64,000 nucleotides of DNA, from the NCBI RefSeq assembly GCF_947179515.1, contig NC_067478.1, positions 2,489,501 to 2,553,500 on the forward strand, in the 5' to 3' direction. The position numbers and the translations under genes were made by a program. Below, piece after piece: positions 34,260-45,370 of the stretch; position 1 is the stretch's first letter, and each line of letters starts with the position of its first letter. Source of the DNA: Apodemus sylvaticus. Lineage: Eukaryota; Chordata; Mammalia; Rodentia; Muridae. Under the pieces are notes generated by a model, which searched no databases, was not told the origin of the DNA, and worked only from the letters and a program-made list of their open reading frames with translations.

Positions 34260-36292
34260 CTGCAGACCCAGGCAGTGGGCCCTCAGTGTTGAGACAGTGT
34301 TTGACCCACAGAGGAAGACTTGAGGCAGAGCCTCAGGGCCTAAATACTGCCACAGGGGGAAATGGTGCCTCAACCTTACACTCAAGATGGCAAAAGCTAC
34401 TATTGAAAAGAAAAAGGGACTCAAAATTTAAAACTACAAAGGATAAAAGAGAAACTCAACCAGATAACTTTAGAGGTATAAGTCTCAGCACAGAAATATA
34501 AACAATATGAAATACCAAGACCGGTTTCCTCCCCAAACAGCAACACCCTAATAACCACATCCATGAAAATGACCCAGAAAAGCTATCAGACACAGAATTC
34601 AAAAGATTGATTGTAAGTATGGTCAGACAATTCAAAGAAGTCATAAGTATACTCCAAGAGAATGAAAATGAAAAGAGGAATGAAATAAAGCAACCAACCC
34701 AAGACAGGAAAATAGAATTCTACAAAGATAAAAACTTGCTGAAGATAGCCCAAAATGAAAAGATGCTGGAAGTGAGAATTTTAACAAGACAGATAAAACC
34801 CTCAGCAGAAAGCCTTGTCAACAGAGTGGGCCGTGTCAAAAACAGAACCCAGGTTGGAACTTGGTAACTCAGTAAAGATGATTACTCTTAAGTATATACA
34901 AGACACACATTTCATGAAATATGAGCAGAAAGAGGGAGAACTCTGGGATGCCAGGAAAAACTTTGGGTTATTGGTACAGCATGCTACAGCAAAGGCCTCA
35001 AGACTATTTTCAATAAAACTGTAGAAGAAAAATTTTCAAACAGAGAAAAAGATGCCTGTCTAGGCTTAAGAGGTCTATAATCACACCAAATAGAAAAGAA
35101 CAGGAAAGGAACTCTCCATGACACTGTCAAAACATTAAAACCACAGAATAAAGAAAGGGTATTTAAGTCACAAGGAGGGGGAGAGAGGCTGGAGAGATGA
35201 CTCAGCAGTTGACAGCACTGGAGTCCTTATAGAAAACTGGGGATCAATTCCTAGCACCAACATGGTGGCTCACAACTGCCTTGAACACTCATTCTCGAGG
35301 GATCCAACATCCTCTTCTGGCCTTTGCAGGCATTGCATGCATGTGGTGCTCTTATATACATACAGGATACTTACATACATAGATTAAGTAAATAAAATAT
35401 TTAATTGTTTCAAGAGAGAATGTTCAAATGACATATAAAAGTGGTCCTGTCAGACTGCCACTTGATCATGTAACATAAACTTTTAAAACCAGAAGGACCT
35501 GGAAAGATGTGTTCAAAGTTCTGGAAGACTATAACCATCAACCCAGACTATTATACCCAGCAAAATTATCTATTAAAATTGAAGGAGAAATGAAAACTTT
35601 CTGTGATAAAAATAGGTTGAAGGAATTCACAACTACTAGCCCAGCCCTACAGAATCCACTTATAGTATGATTCAATCAGAAGAAAAGAATAAACACATCA
35701 AAGAGGGCATCACAAGGAATGAAAAAGTCCAGAGCAGTTGATTAAAAGAAATCTAAGAAAACACCACAAGACAACAGGAATTAGTATGGATATTTCCATT
35801 ATAATTCTTAATAGTATCGATTCCTCAACAAAGAGACACAAACTAGCAAATTGAATTAGAAAATAATATTTATCTGTTTGCTACCTCCAAGAAATACACA
35901 CCTCATGACCAACTAACTACAGACCCACCATAGAGTGAAGAATAGGAAAATGTATCTCAGGCAAATGGAACTAGGAAACAGGCAGGCAGAGCATTCTAAG
36001 ATCTGAAAAAAATAGATCTCAAACCAAAACTAGTCAGAAGAGATAGGGAGAGTCACTTCACACTCATTAAAGAAAAAGTCTATCGATGGGATATTATAAT
36101 TCTAAACATATATACCCTAAACACAGGGGCACCCAATGTCATAACAGAGACACTGAAATATAGATTGCTCCCAATGCAATGATAAGTTCAATACCCCACT
36201 CTCATCAGTAGATAGGTCAGCTGGAAAAAAACTAAGCATAGAAACATTGGATTTAAATGACATCATCAATCAAATGGACTTAATAAATATCT
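34260..36292 (+). mobile_element. Old LINE-1: ORF1 and start of ORF2, decayed
   Basis: A-rich sequence with recognisable L1 ORF1 remnants at 34600-34860 (translated VRQFKEVISILQENENEK-like, coiled-coil region). The ORF1 C-terminal region is at about 35510-35660 (Y-P-A-K-L-S-like, then E-G-E, followed by an R-P-A-L-like end). Endonuclease-region remnants of ORF2 are at 35790-36290. Many stops and frameshifts; not active. A B3-like SINE sits at 35186-35405, and a hAT-type element interrupts the L1 at 36293. Confidence 0.75.
35186..35405 (+). repeat. B3/B2-type SINE inside the L1
   Basis: gaggctggagagatgactca head, accaacatggtggctcacaa, acatcctcttctggcctttg, gcatgcatgtggtgctct and an aataaaatattt tail. 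Confidence 0.85.
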
Positions 36293-36633
36293 CTCAGTTA
36301 CTTCTCTATTGCTGTGATAAAACACCATGACCAAGGCAATTTATAGAAGACAGAGTTTAATTTTGCGGCTAGACAGAATCTGTGATGGAGGGATGTAGGA
36401 ACATCTGGGAGCTCACATCTTGATCCATAGCCAAGAGGCAAAGAGAGCAAACTGAAAATCTCAAGAATCTTTTGTCTTGTTTTGTTTTTATCAAGAATCT
36501 TTTGAAATCTCAAAACACACTCCCAGTGACACCCCTTCTCCAGCAAGGCCTTCCCAAACAGTTTGACCAACTGGGAACCAAGTACTTAAATATATGAGCC
36601 AATGGGGCCATTCTCAGTCAAATTACTACAACA
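36293..36633 (-). mobile_element. hAT-type family A element inserted in the L1
   Basis: Starts gttacttctctattgctgtg with ataaaacaccatgaccaagg (the reversed right end) and ends in a run including ggggccattctcagtcaaat. L1 ORF2 sequence resumes immediately after it (acaacatctatgtaatattc). Confidence 0.6.
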
Positions 36634-36925
36634 TCTATGTAATATTCCACCCAAAGACCAAAGAATACACATTCTTGTATCAGCCTATGGAAATTTCTCC
36701 AAAACCGACCACATATTAGAACTCAAAGCAAGCCTCAACAAATATAATCCTACGCCCACACACATAGGCAGCACTGAGTTGACTCAGTGACTTTAAAAAA
36801 CAAAACAGAGGAGTGTGGGGGTGTACAGGGAAGGAGTTGGGGGAGATGGAATGGGGGGAGGGATTTGATCCAAGCAAATTATATATATGTATAAAAATCT
36901 CAAACAATCACATTAAAAATTTTGG
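36634..36925 (+). mobile_element. LINE-1 remainder: ORF2 fragment joined to 3' UTR
   Basis: 36634-36755 is ORF2 endonuclease-region sequence (catattagaactcaaagcaa). It passes directly to 3'-UTR-like sequence (36765-36925: ggagggatttgatccaagc, tatatgtataaaaatctcaa). The reverse transcriptase region is missing. Confidence 0.6.
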
Positions 36926-39225
36926 TTATATATGTGTTTCTTTTCCATGTGGCACACAGCAAGGTTCAGCGGCAGGGTAAGAAGTCGGTGATTTCCAGGC
37001 AAGGCGACGCCTCCTTTCACATTCTGTGGTTTTGGTCACCTGACTGTGCCATGCTTCAGGCTCAGCGACCCTTCTTCTGACTTAGCACCGGGCCAACAGC
37101 CACTCAAGGCTGTGTCACAACGTCCATGTGATCCAGCTCACTTCCTCTTCTGGTGGGCATGTTGCCATCCCGCACCACCTGAGAAGGAGAAAGAGCCAGA
37201 GTGTAGAAGAATGAGACAGACAGACAGACAGACAAGAGTCAGATGATGTTTACTACAGCTCATTGTTTTATTATTGCTGCTAATGTCTTACTGTGCTTTA
37301 TAAATCAAACCTTACCAGAGGCTTGTGAGATCAGGCGTGAGATCATGACTTTACGTCATTCCATATTGAGTGAATTGTCTTGCCCTGAGGGACTTCATTT
37401 GCCACGCCCCCTCCGTGTTGACTGCCGTGGCAGAGGCACGTGACTTTGCAACCTGCTGTGCATGTAGACACCACCACCTACCTGTCCAGCAGTACCCAGG
37501 AGGCACGGATTGATAACTTAGGCCTAAAAAGGGGAAAGGCGACACCTGTAAATCGACCAGAGAAGATTGGGACGTAGTGAGCACACTGTCGGCTTACAAC
37601 CATAACAGAAAACAAGGCCCAAGGATTTACCCGACACACCAGACCATAAGAAGTTCAGTGTCTCACCTACGTCCAGTAAAGAGAAGGACACCTACATCTG
37701 TGGAATGGTCTCACGCTGGCCCTCTGACCTCACCATGTGTTGTCAAGGGACCAACAGGCAGAGAACTCCCGATGGCCTCTGCAGCTCAATTCTTCAACTT
37801 GACCCCACAGCTTAAGGTATGATCTAAGCATTAATATAGCAATTAAGATGGGGATAAAATAAAATGTGATTTCCGGTGGCTGGACATCAATGGAAATCTG
37901 GACTCCTTGGTCAGTCTCAGCCAAAGAAATCAACATATCCTAAGTGTTTACTGCCATCCACCAACTGTTGACACTGTAGAATGTGTGTGGCACAGCATTG
38001 CAGTGTGTGTTTGGTTCTCTCTGTGGGGAGCCCTGGACTGCACCCCTGTAGAGTAGGGTGCTGCTGGAGAGATGATGGCAAACGACTCTGAGACACCCTC
38101 ACTAGCGATAATGAGGTGAAGCTCTTTGAGATCTCCACTGGCTACAAAGTCACAGTTCTGGCTGTTGTCATCTTTCATGTAGGAGAAAATGGCCATTTTC
38201 CCACTCAAACGCAGGACCCTCCTTCATTTTATTTGGGTCTTTCCTGAGGTTGGTGGACCAGGGCTAAAATCTTACCTATGGGAATGTGACTTAAGGTTGG
38301 CTGCTTTCTCATGCCTCAGAGACCCAGTTAGAGGGTCTTCTGCCAGGGCTGTTTGCTGCTGAGCTCAGGGGGTTGTCAGCATGTGGAGTTGGTCTACAGA
38401 TGTTCTATGAGACCTTGGAGAACAACAGCCTGCACCAGCCTTAACACAGGAGCACTGGCTTCAGGGGAAAGGTGGGGTTGGGTTGAGATGAAGGAGCTGT
38501 GTCCTGAGCAGGGACTGGGAGGTCCCCACCTCTGCCTGGAAGCAGGGCTCTCACCCTGAACAACAGAGAGCAGCAGCCTTTTGCCCTGGATGGCTGAGAA
38601 TGGTTTGGCAGAAGCTCCGCACCGCAAACGGAGAAGAGACGGGAGTCCTTGTACAGCAGAGCTCTCTGTGCCAATCAAAGATGGGATCACCCAGGCAGGA
38701 GCCACAAGAGTGGAGACAGCTCCCAACATCAGCTGATGTCCAGGTTTCAGAACATTGCGCAGAAGCTCCGGCTTCTACACCGCATCGCTCTCAGAGATGT
38801 GGTGGAGGCGCTTCACCCATTCCTGCCAGCTTGCTTTCCTATATGCTAACTTTCCGAGTCACCATGAAAGGCGTACAGATCTCACTCCTCCATTCTCCTG
38901 CCTCAGCCCTTGGCAGTCCGGTAATGACCTGAATGAGGAAAAGGAGGACAGGAAGTACGTTCAGTGGCTGGGACTGGCTCTCACACTCAGCTCCATTGTC
39001 AGCCCTGGGCCTTTGTCCCAGCTGCTGTGAAATCCTGCTGGTTCCCTAGGCCGGATGCCTATGGTGGACTCGAGACTCTGAGGGCTGATGATGCCTGGCA
39101 TGGAGGGTGTCCTGAACTCTATCCTCCAGGAATTACATGGCATTGCTGTTTGAAAGTCAGAGTTGCAAGGATTACCCATGGGAACTCTTAACAGATTGCG
39201 ACTACTAGCATTCCCTTTGGGGCTG
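36926..39225. other. Intergenic stretch without a recognised gene
   Basis: Includes (CAGA)n at 37204-37228. The minus-strand frame 37948-38208 starts MSGKMAIFSYMKDDNSQ and reads unusually protein-like for about 45 residues, but I do not recognise it. No splice pair or neighbouring exon supports it. Confidence 0.4.
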
Positions 39226-39226
39226 C

Positions 39227-39405
39227 TGGTGTGGCTCAGTAGGCAGGGTGCTTGCTTAACATGCTTAAAGCTCTGGGTTTGATGCCAGCACTCATAAACT
39301 GGGCATGATAGTGTGAGCTTGCGATCCCAACTCTGGATAGGTGGGGGCAGAAGGGTTGGGCATCAAGGCCAACCTGGGCTACACCAAACTCTGCCTATAA
39401 AACCA
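39227..39405 (+). repeat. B4 SINE (ID head plus B1-like body)
   Basis: ggtgtggctcagtaggcagg, gcttgcttaacatgcttaaa and gggtttgatgccagcac form the ID-like half. gatcccaactctggatagg and aaggccaacctgggctac form the B1 half. Confidence 0.8.
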
Positions 39406-39420
39406 ATGAGTAGAGGTGAT

Positions 39421-39528
39421 GTGAGATGATAACCCAGTGGTTAAAAGCATTTGTTGGTCTTGCAGAGGCCCTGGGTTAAGTTCCCAGCTCCCACATGGCA
39501 GCTCACAACTGTATAAATCGACATGACT
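39421..39528 (+). repeat. B2/B3 SINE head fragment
   Basis: gatgataacccagtggttaa, cctgggttaagttcccagct and cccacatggcagctcacaac. Its usual 3' half is absent and a different repeat follows. Confidence 0.7.
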
Positions 39529-39718
39529 GCTCTGTGGTGTGTTAAGGGGAAGGTTTTGATTGCAGATGTAAGAGAGAGAACAGCCAGAGGCATCTGGAAG
39601 AGTCCAGAGAGAGTCAGAGAGTAGACTGAACCTGGCCAGCAGCCTGGACCTGGACATGAGAGAAGCAGGAGGAGAGCTGAGCGGTAGAGAGAGGGAGACA
39701 GAGAGGAGGAGAGCAGGA
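39529..39718 (+). repeat. Unidentified dispersed repeat, copy 1
   Basis: taaggggaaggttttgattg, agagaacagccagaggcatc, then a gag/aga-rich body. It is shared with 61115-61470. I cannot name the family. Confidence 0.6.
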
Positions 39719-40140
39719 GATTAAAAATAGAGATCAACACAGCCAACCATTGCACTGAGTGCGGGGTCCCCAGTGCAGGAGATAGAGAAAGGACTGAAGG
39801 AGCTGAAGGGGTCTGCAACCTCAAAGAAAAACATCAATATCAACCAAACAGATCCCCCAGAGCTCCCAGGGACTAAGCCTCCAACCAAGGAGTACACATG
39901 GCTCCAGCTGCTTATGTAGCAGAAGACAGCCTTGTCAGGCATCAGTGGTCCTATGAAGGTTCACTAGATGCCCCAGTGTAGGGGAATCAAAGGCAGGGAG
40001 GAGGGAGTAGATGGGAGGGTGGAAGAACACCTCATAGAAGCAGGCAGAGAGGGGAAGGGACAGGGGCTTTCCGGGAGAGGGGTAAACCGGGTAAGGGACT
40101 AAAACTTGAAATGTAAATACATTAAAATAAAATAAAAAAA
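39719..40140 (+). mobile_element. LINE-1 3' end (5'-truncated)
   Basis: Rodent L1 3' UTR blocks in order: agagatcaacacagccaacc, aaggactgaaggagctgaag, ccccagagctcccagggact, gtcaggcatcagtggtcc, atgccccagtgtaggggaat, aacttgaaatgtaaatacat, then A-rich. Plus orientation, no coding part left. Confidence 0.9.
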
Positions 40141-40157
40141 AACTTTGCCAAAAAATA

Positions 40158-40165
40158 GAGAGCAA

Positions 40166-40211
<46 letters not shown>

Positions 40212-40632
40212 CAGAGACACAGAGAGAGAGGCAGACAGAGACAGAGAGAGACAGAGACAGACACACAGAGAGAGACAGACAGAGACAGAGAGAGAGGCAG
40301 ACAGAGACAGAGAGAGACAGACACACAGAAAGAGACAGAGAGAGACAGGGAGAAACAGAGACTCACATAGAGTGAAAGAGACACACAGAGAGGGGACACA
40401 CACACAGGCATACAGACACACAGAGACAGAAAGACACACACTTACTGAGAAAGAAAGACAGGCAGGCATACACACAGAGAGACAGAGAGACAGAGAGAGA
40501 CAGAGAGAGACAGACAGACACACACAGAAAGGCAGACACACACAGAGAGGGAGACAGAGAGAGACACATACAAAGATATAGAGACACATACATACAGACA
40601 GACACACACACACACACACAAAGAGAGAGAGA
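40158..40632 (+). repeat. (AG)n/(ACAG)n low-complexity tract
   Basis: About 475 bp of gaga, acagaga and cacaca words, starting 20 bp after the L1 tail. It probably grew from the poly(A). Translations of either strand are repetitive and not genes. Confidence 0.95.
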
Positions 40633-40924
40633 GTCAAAAATAGCAGGCTTATAAGGAGAATGAGCAGTCGGGAGGAGGGGAAGCCCACAAGCTGGAGAAG
40701 TGTAAGGAAGGGCAGGCCAGGACCAGCATGGGCATTGGCATGTGTGACAGGCGCTTGTGACACTGAGGGAGTCTGCAGGCCAGCATGTGCTTTGGTGTGC
40801 TAATAGGCACTGCAGATAAGCATTTGTCCCTTCTGCCAGTGGCATGGCTCCCTTTGGAAGAGGGGAACCAGCTTCACAAGTTCCCAAGGAATGCTACCAG
40901 AATTTGGGAAATGGAGCTGCCTTT

Positions 40925-41085
40925 GGATCTAACAATAACCATTTGTAACTTCAGTTCCAGGAGATCCAACGGCCTCTTCTGACCTCTGTGAGCACCAGGC
41001 ACACGTGTGGTACACCTACATACATGCATGCAAAACATTCAAGCACGTAAAACAAAACAAATACAAATCTAAATTTTAAAAAAAA
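40925..41085 (+). repeat. B3 SINE, 5'-truncated
   Basis: gtaacttcagttccaggaga, cctcttctgacctctgtgag, caccaggcacacgtgtggta and an A-rich tail. Confidence 0.85.
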
Positions 41086-41420
41086 AATCAAGCAAGCCAG
41101 AAGACATTGCCTTGTAGAAAGTGGGGAGAGTCATTAGACCATCACTGGAGAGTCTAAACTCTACCATGCCGTCTATCACAGCATGTAATCCCCACCAGCC
41201 GTGTGTGCCGCAGGGAGGAGCTCGAAGGGTCCAGCAGTGGAAGGCTGATGTCCATGGTGGGAAGTCTGTGATTCAGCTGCTGGGAGCTGTCTTTCCTGCT
41301 GGGGTGGACTTCGTGGAGAGGCAGACTCTTTGCTCTTGTAAGTAACCCCACAAACTCACCAGGCACTCCAAGCCAGACTTGAGAGAAATTGTTTATCTCT
41401 AGTGGGATAGACAAAATAGT

Positions 41421-41465
<45 letters not shown>

Positions 41466-42185
41466 ATGCAATGGTGTGGAGGTGTTCTAGCCCTCCTTCA
41501 GTGTCGGGGTTCTCTGTTGCTCCGTCCCAGTGGCATGGGGTCAGAACCCTGTCTGGCGTCCTGGCTGTGCCTGAGGAATGGGCTCACTGGGGACAGGAAG
41601 CGTTCCCTGGGCATGGCTGCCGCGTGCATCCGTTCCCAGGGTTCTTCTCATGTCTTTACAGCCGTGTGTGGGAACTGACCATGTGCAATCTTGGAACCTT
41701 CCTCAGAGACCTCTGATGTCACCTCTGAGCCAGGGAGGCCTGAGGTGTTTCTCTGTTTCCACCGCCTCCATCAGAGCCCCAGGAAACACGCCGTCTCAGG
41801 AAGCAGAGAGGGCACAGAGAAGACAGCCATGGGTTGTTACAGGGCAGATCAGCACTGTGGGTCACCTGCACCACTCCCCTGGCTCCCTGGGGCCTCTGGG
41901 AGACTTCCTTGGTATGGAAATTAAAAGGCACCAAATAAAGCTAAGCCTCAAAAAGACCAAAAGTGAAAATCAAAAAATTCCTCGCTCTTAGCCATCAGAC
42001 CCTGAGTGCTTGGATCACAACCCAGTGATTATGATGTCCCCAAACCCAACTCTAATGGCTCCCGGTGTCTCCCCACAAACAACCTTAGAAGATTTACCTC
42101 CAGACAGTGAGTGCCACCTCTCATCTGTCCAAATAGGACTCTACATGACAGCCCAAGAGACAAGGCCAGGAAACTTAATGATTGT
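41086..42185. other. Intergenic stretch
   Basis: Holds a pure (CA)n microsatellite at 41419-41463. Otherwise unique; no exon recognised. Confidence 0.6.
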
Positions 42186-42189
42186 AAAA

Positions 42190-42748
42190 GATCTCTCTCT
42201 CTTTCTCTCTCTCTCTCTCTCCTCCCCCTCTCTCTCTTTCCCTCTCTCTCGTATGTGATAGCCATATGTGTATGGTGTGTGGAATATGTGTGTGTATGAT
42301 GTGTATGTATGGTGTGTGTGGTGTGTGTGTTATGGTATGTGTATGGTGTATGATATATCTGTGTGATGTGTGTCTTATGGTATGTGTATGGTGTGTGATG
42401 TGTGTGTATGATATGTATGATGTATGATGTGTGTGCAATGTGTATGTGTATATGATGTGTATGTGTGGTGTGTGTGATATGTATGTGTGGTATGTGTAAT
42501 ATGTGTGTTATGGTATGTGTATAGTGTATGGAGTATGTGTGTGTGATATGTATGTGTGGTGTATGTACTAGGTGTCTTATGGTATGTGTAGGGTATTTGT
42601 TGTGTGTGTGCATGTGATATGTATGTGTGGTGTGTGTGGTATGTGTGTTGTGGTATGCGTGTGGTGTCTGATGTGTGTGTGTATGTATGGTATGTGTGCT
42701 ATGTGTATGGTAGTATGTGTATAGTATGTGATGTGTGTGCATGTGTGA
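42190..42748 (+). repeat. (TC)n followed by a 500-bp TG-rich tract
   Basis: 42190-42252 is ctctctc. 42253-42748 is built of gtgtatg, tggtgtg and gatgtgtg words with a diffuse period. On the minus strand this yields a His/Thr-rich frame that is not a gene. Confidence 0.93.
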
Positions 42749-43042
42749 GTGCAGGCCCACGCCTGCCGCGGTGCAGCAGTGGAGGTCAGAGGATAACCTT
42801 TGATGCTGGTCCTCACCTTCCACATTGAGGCAGGGAATCTTGTTGCTGACTGCTGTGTGCACCGCCCTAGCTGACCCACAGGCATCTGGGAGTCCTCCTG
42901 TCTCCACATCCCAGGTGTGGTGGGAACCCTGAGATTATACATTTAATCTCATCAGGCTTGGTGTGGGTTCTGGGGCTGTGGACTCAGCCCTCACATGTGC
43001 GTGGCAAGTGCCTTATCCGCGGAGCCACTTCTCCAGAGACCT
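42749..43042 (-). repeat. B3/B4-like SINE remnants
   Basis: gaggtcagaggataaccttt, ttctggggctgtggactcag, gtggcaagtgccttatccg, gagccacttctccag. Reverse orientation, diverged. Confidence 0.55.
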
Positions 43043-43160
43043 GCAGGTCCAACTCTTCATTGAAATGTTTAGATTAGTTCTGGTCTGATAGATGCTTTGA
43101 TCTCCACACACTGGACTTGTTCTAGACATGAGAATTCCCTTTGGGAGACTGAACATTGCT

Positions 43161-43228
43161 GGGGGTTGGGGATTGGGGCTGGGGATTGGGGCTGGGGTTT
43201 GGGATTGGGGCTTGGGGCTGGGGGTTGG
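43161..43228 (+). other. Strong G-quadruplex candidate, (GGGGATTGGGGCT)n
   Basis: About ten runs of three to five G within 68 bp, separated by tt, att, ct or ctt spacers. It is a short tandem array of a roughly 13-bp unit. Confidence 0.85.
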
Positions 43229-43229
43229 C

Positions 43230-44255
43230 TGTGTCATCTCATACACAGGTCGAGGAAGCTGGAGTTTCTCTCTGTGGATTCCCATCATCCTGAAGACTGA
43301 TCCCAGGAGGGAACTCCCTAGCTCCCTGTTCTCTGCATGGTTTTTGATGTCCTGGGGCCAGGAAGACACACAGGTCCTTGACAGTAAAAGTCACAGGGCT
43401 GTCTTGATAGGTGTGGTGGGTGCATAGGAGATGTCGGTGGGGTCCACCCTCATCATTCTCCAATAATCCTTACCTGTGTTCCCATGTCTGTGCTTTTGGG
43501 GGGGGGGTTGTCCCCAAGTACATCTTTGTGAGCAGGTCAGGGGACAGGTAGCTCCCTCAAGGAAGAGAGGAAACCGAGGCAGACTGCTGTGAGCAGCCTC
43601 TGGAGGGGCTGGCGGGCTGAGGAGCCTGGGAGAGGAGAGAGCTAGTCTCTGGTGGGACTGAGGTACATGGCAGCTGAGTGGGACGGAGGAGGACAGCCAG
43701 GCTGTCCCGTAGGTGGTAGGGGAAGAGGTGGCCACCGTGGCTGGATATGCCAAGTAGGACAAAGTCAGGACGTGGAGACAAGGGCAGAGGCTTAAGTTTG
43801 GGCAGGCTGGCTGAGCCCCAGCTCTGCTCTGCTAAAGCCCGGGGCATTTCCTCCTGTGGAGGCCACTGGGCAAGCCGGTCCAGCCAGCAGTCTTGGCTGT
43901 GTGGCTTCAGGCAGAAAAGTGCCCCAGCAGTCAGGTACTCCAGCAGGAAGCCATTGCCTTCACCTATTTAAGAGGGATTAGCTACTCTGGGGCTCAGAGC
44001 CCTGGTGTTCTGAACCTGAGGGTTGTAAATCATCAGATATAAAAAACCCAATTGCAGCATTTTCCCTGAGCCTGGCTCATCCTGCTCAATGCCCGGCCCT
44101 GTTTAATTCTGCTGGAGAGTGTAGAAGCTGTGGAGAGGCTCAGCGGGAGCCTGAGCCTCGCCTGGAGGTTTGGAGGGTGTTCAGCCATGGGGATGAGGAG
44201 ATCTGATTCTCACTGTGCCTGTCCCCACTTGACCCCCATGGGCTGGGCAACCAAT
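43230..44255. other. Intergenic unique stretch
   Basis: Repeat-poor sequence with a G10 run at 43498-43507. No exon recognised. Confidence 0.5.
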
Positions 44256-44257
44256 CT

Positions 44258-44400
44258 CCTTCACTCTTTGTTGTTTTGTGAAGCAGGGTTTCCCTGCATA
44301 GCTCTGGCTGTTTTGGAACAAATTCTGTAGACCAGGCTGGCCCTGGTCTCACAGAGATTGACCTGCCTCTGCTGAGGCTCCCTTTAATGTATTCCTGCCT
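44258..44400 (-). repeat. B1 SINE
   Basis: gaagcagggtttccctgcat, agctctggctgttttggaac and tgtagaccaggctggccctg: a reversed B1 with a degenerate 5' end. Confidence 0.85.
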
Positions 44401-44404
44401 AGCT

Positions 44405-44459
44405 TGTTCATGTAGGTAGCTGTTGTATACACGTGTACATGAATGTACGTGTCTATCTG

Positions 44460-44541
<82 letters not shown>

Positions 44542-44745
44542 CCAGAGGTTGATACCAGGTGTCTATCTGTCTGTACTTTGGTTTTGGGGACAGATCTCTC
44601 ACTGAACCTAGAACTCGATGCTTTGGCGGGGCCAGCTGGCCTGCAAGCTTCAGGGACCCTCTGGTTTAGCTTCTCCAGGGTTGGCATTATAGATGTGTGT
44701 GCTGGCACACCGAGCACTTTACTGACTGAGCCTCCCCAGTCCCCT
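44405..44745 (-). repeat. B4/RSINE-type SINE with internal (TG)n(AG)n
   Basis: The compound microsatellite (44463-44541) sits in the tail side. The SINE body follows: gccagaggttgataccaggt, gatctctcactgaacctaga, ggcattatagatgtgtgtgc, tactgactgagcctcccc. Confidence 0.75.
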
Positions 44746-45143
44746 AGGCATCTTCTGGCCATTGTCTTCACTCTGTTCCTTGGTCTTCCACTTTCTCAGC
44801 TCGCTCCAGCCCCTTCTCTTCTAACTCCTTGTACGGTACAGGCTCTCACAGTGCAGCTCCCCTCTCCCTTTAACTGTCTCACAGAGAGAGGGCCTTTCTA
44901 CACTCACAATGGCCTGTGCAACTCGACTCTCACTTACGAGAGCTACCATGGACTACAGTTTCTCTGATACCCTGCCCTACTGCTCATGGAGAATCACCAC
45001 AAAACCTCTTTAAAGGGCAGAGCGTGTGAGAAGACTCCATCGCTTGACTACCAGCACTACTCCCCCTGTTGGACAACTGACATTGGGTGGGGGCGTTAAC
45101 TTCTCAGCACCCTGTTTTCCTGTCTATAAAATGGGGATAAATT

Positions 45144-45370
45144 TAGGTATGGTGGCCTACATTGTCACATTGTCAATCTCATCACTTGGGAGTTACAGAC
45201 AGGAAAATCAGGAGTTCAAAGTCAGCTTCAGATACCTAGTGAGTTTAAGAAATCCTATGCTACATGAGACCCTGTCAGGAGAAGGAAGAGGAGGTAGAAG
45301 AGGAGTGGGAGGAGGAGGGAGAGAAAGAGGAGGGAGAGGAGGAGGAGGAGAAAGAGGAAGGGGGAGAGTA
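45144..45370 (+). repeat. RSINE/B1-like SINE ending in a GGA-rich tract
   Basis: taggtatggtggcctacatt, aggagttcaaagtcagcttc and catgagaccctgtcag are a plus-strand B1-like copy. 45285-45370 is a gga/gag purine tract continuing from its tail. Confidence 0.75.

Noticed and set aside
42029..42907. 292-residue minus-strand His/Thr-rich frame
   Set aside because: Translation of the TG/CA-rich tract plus (TC)n; no conserved domain.
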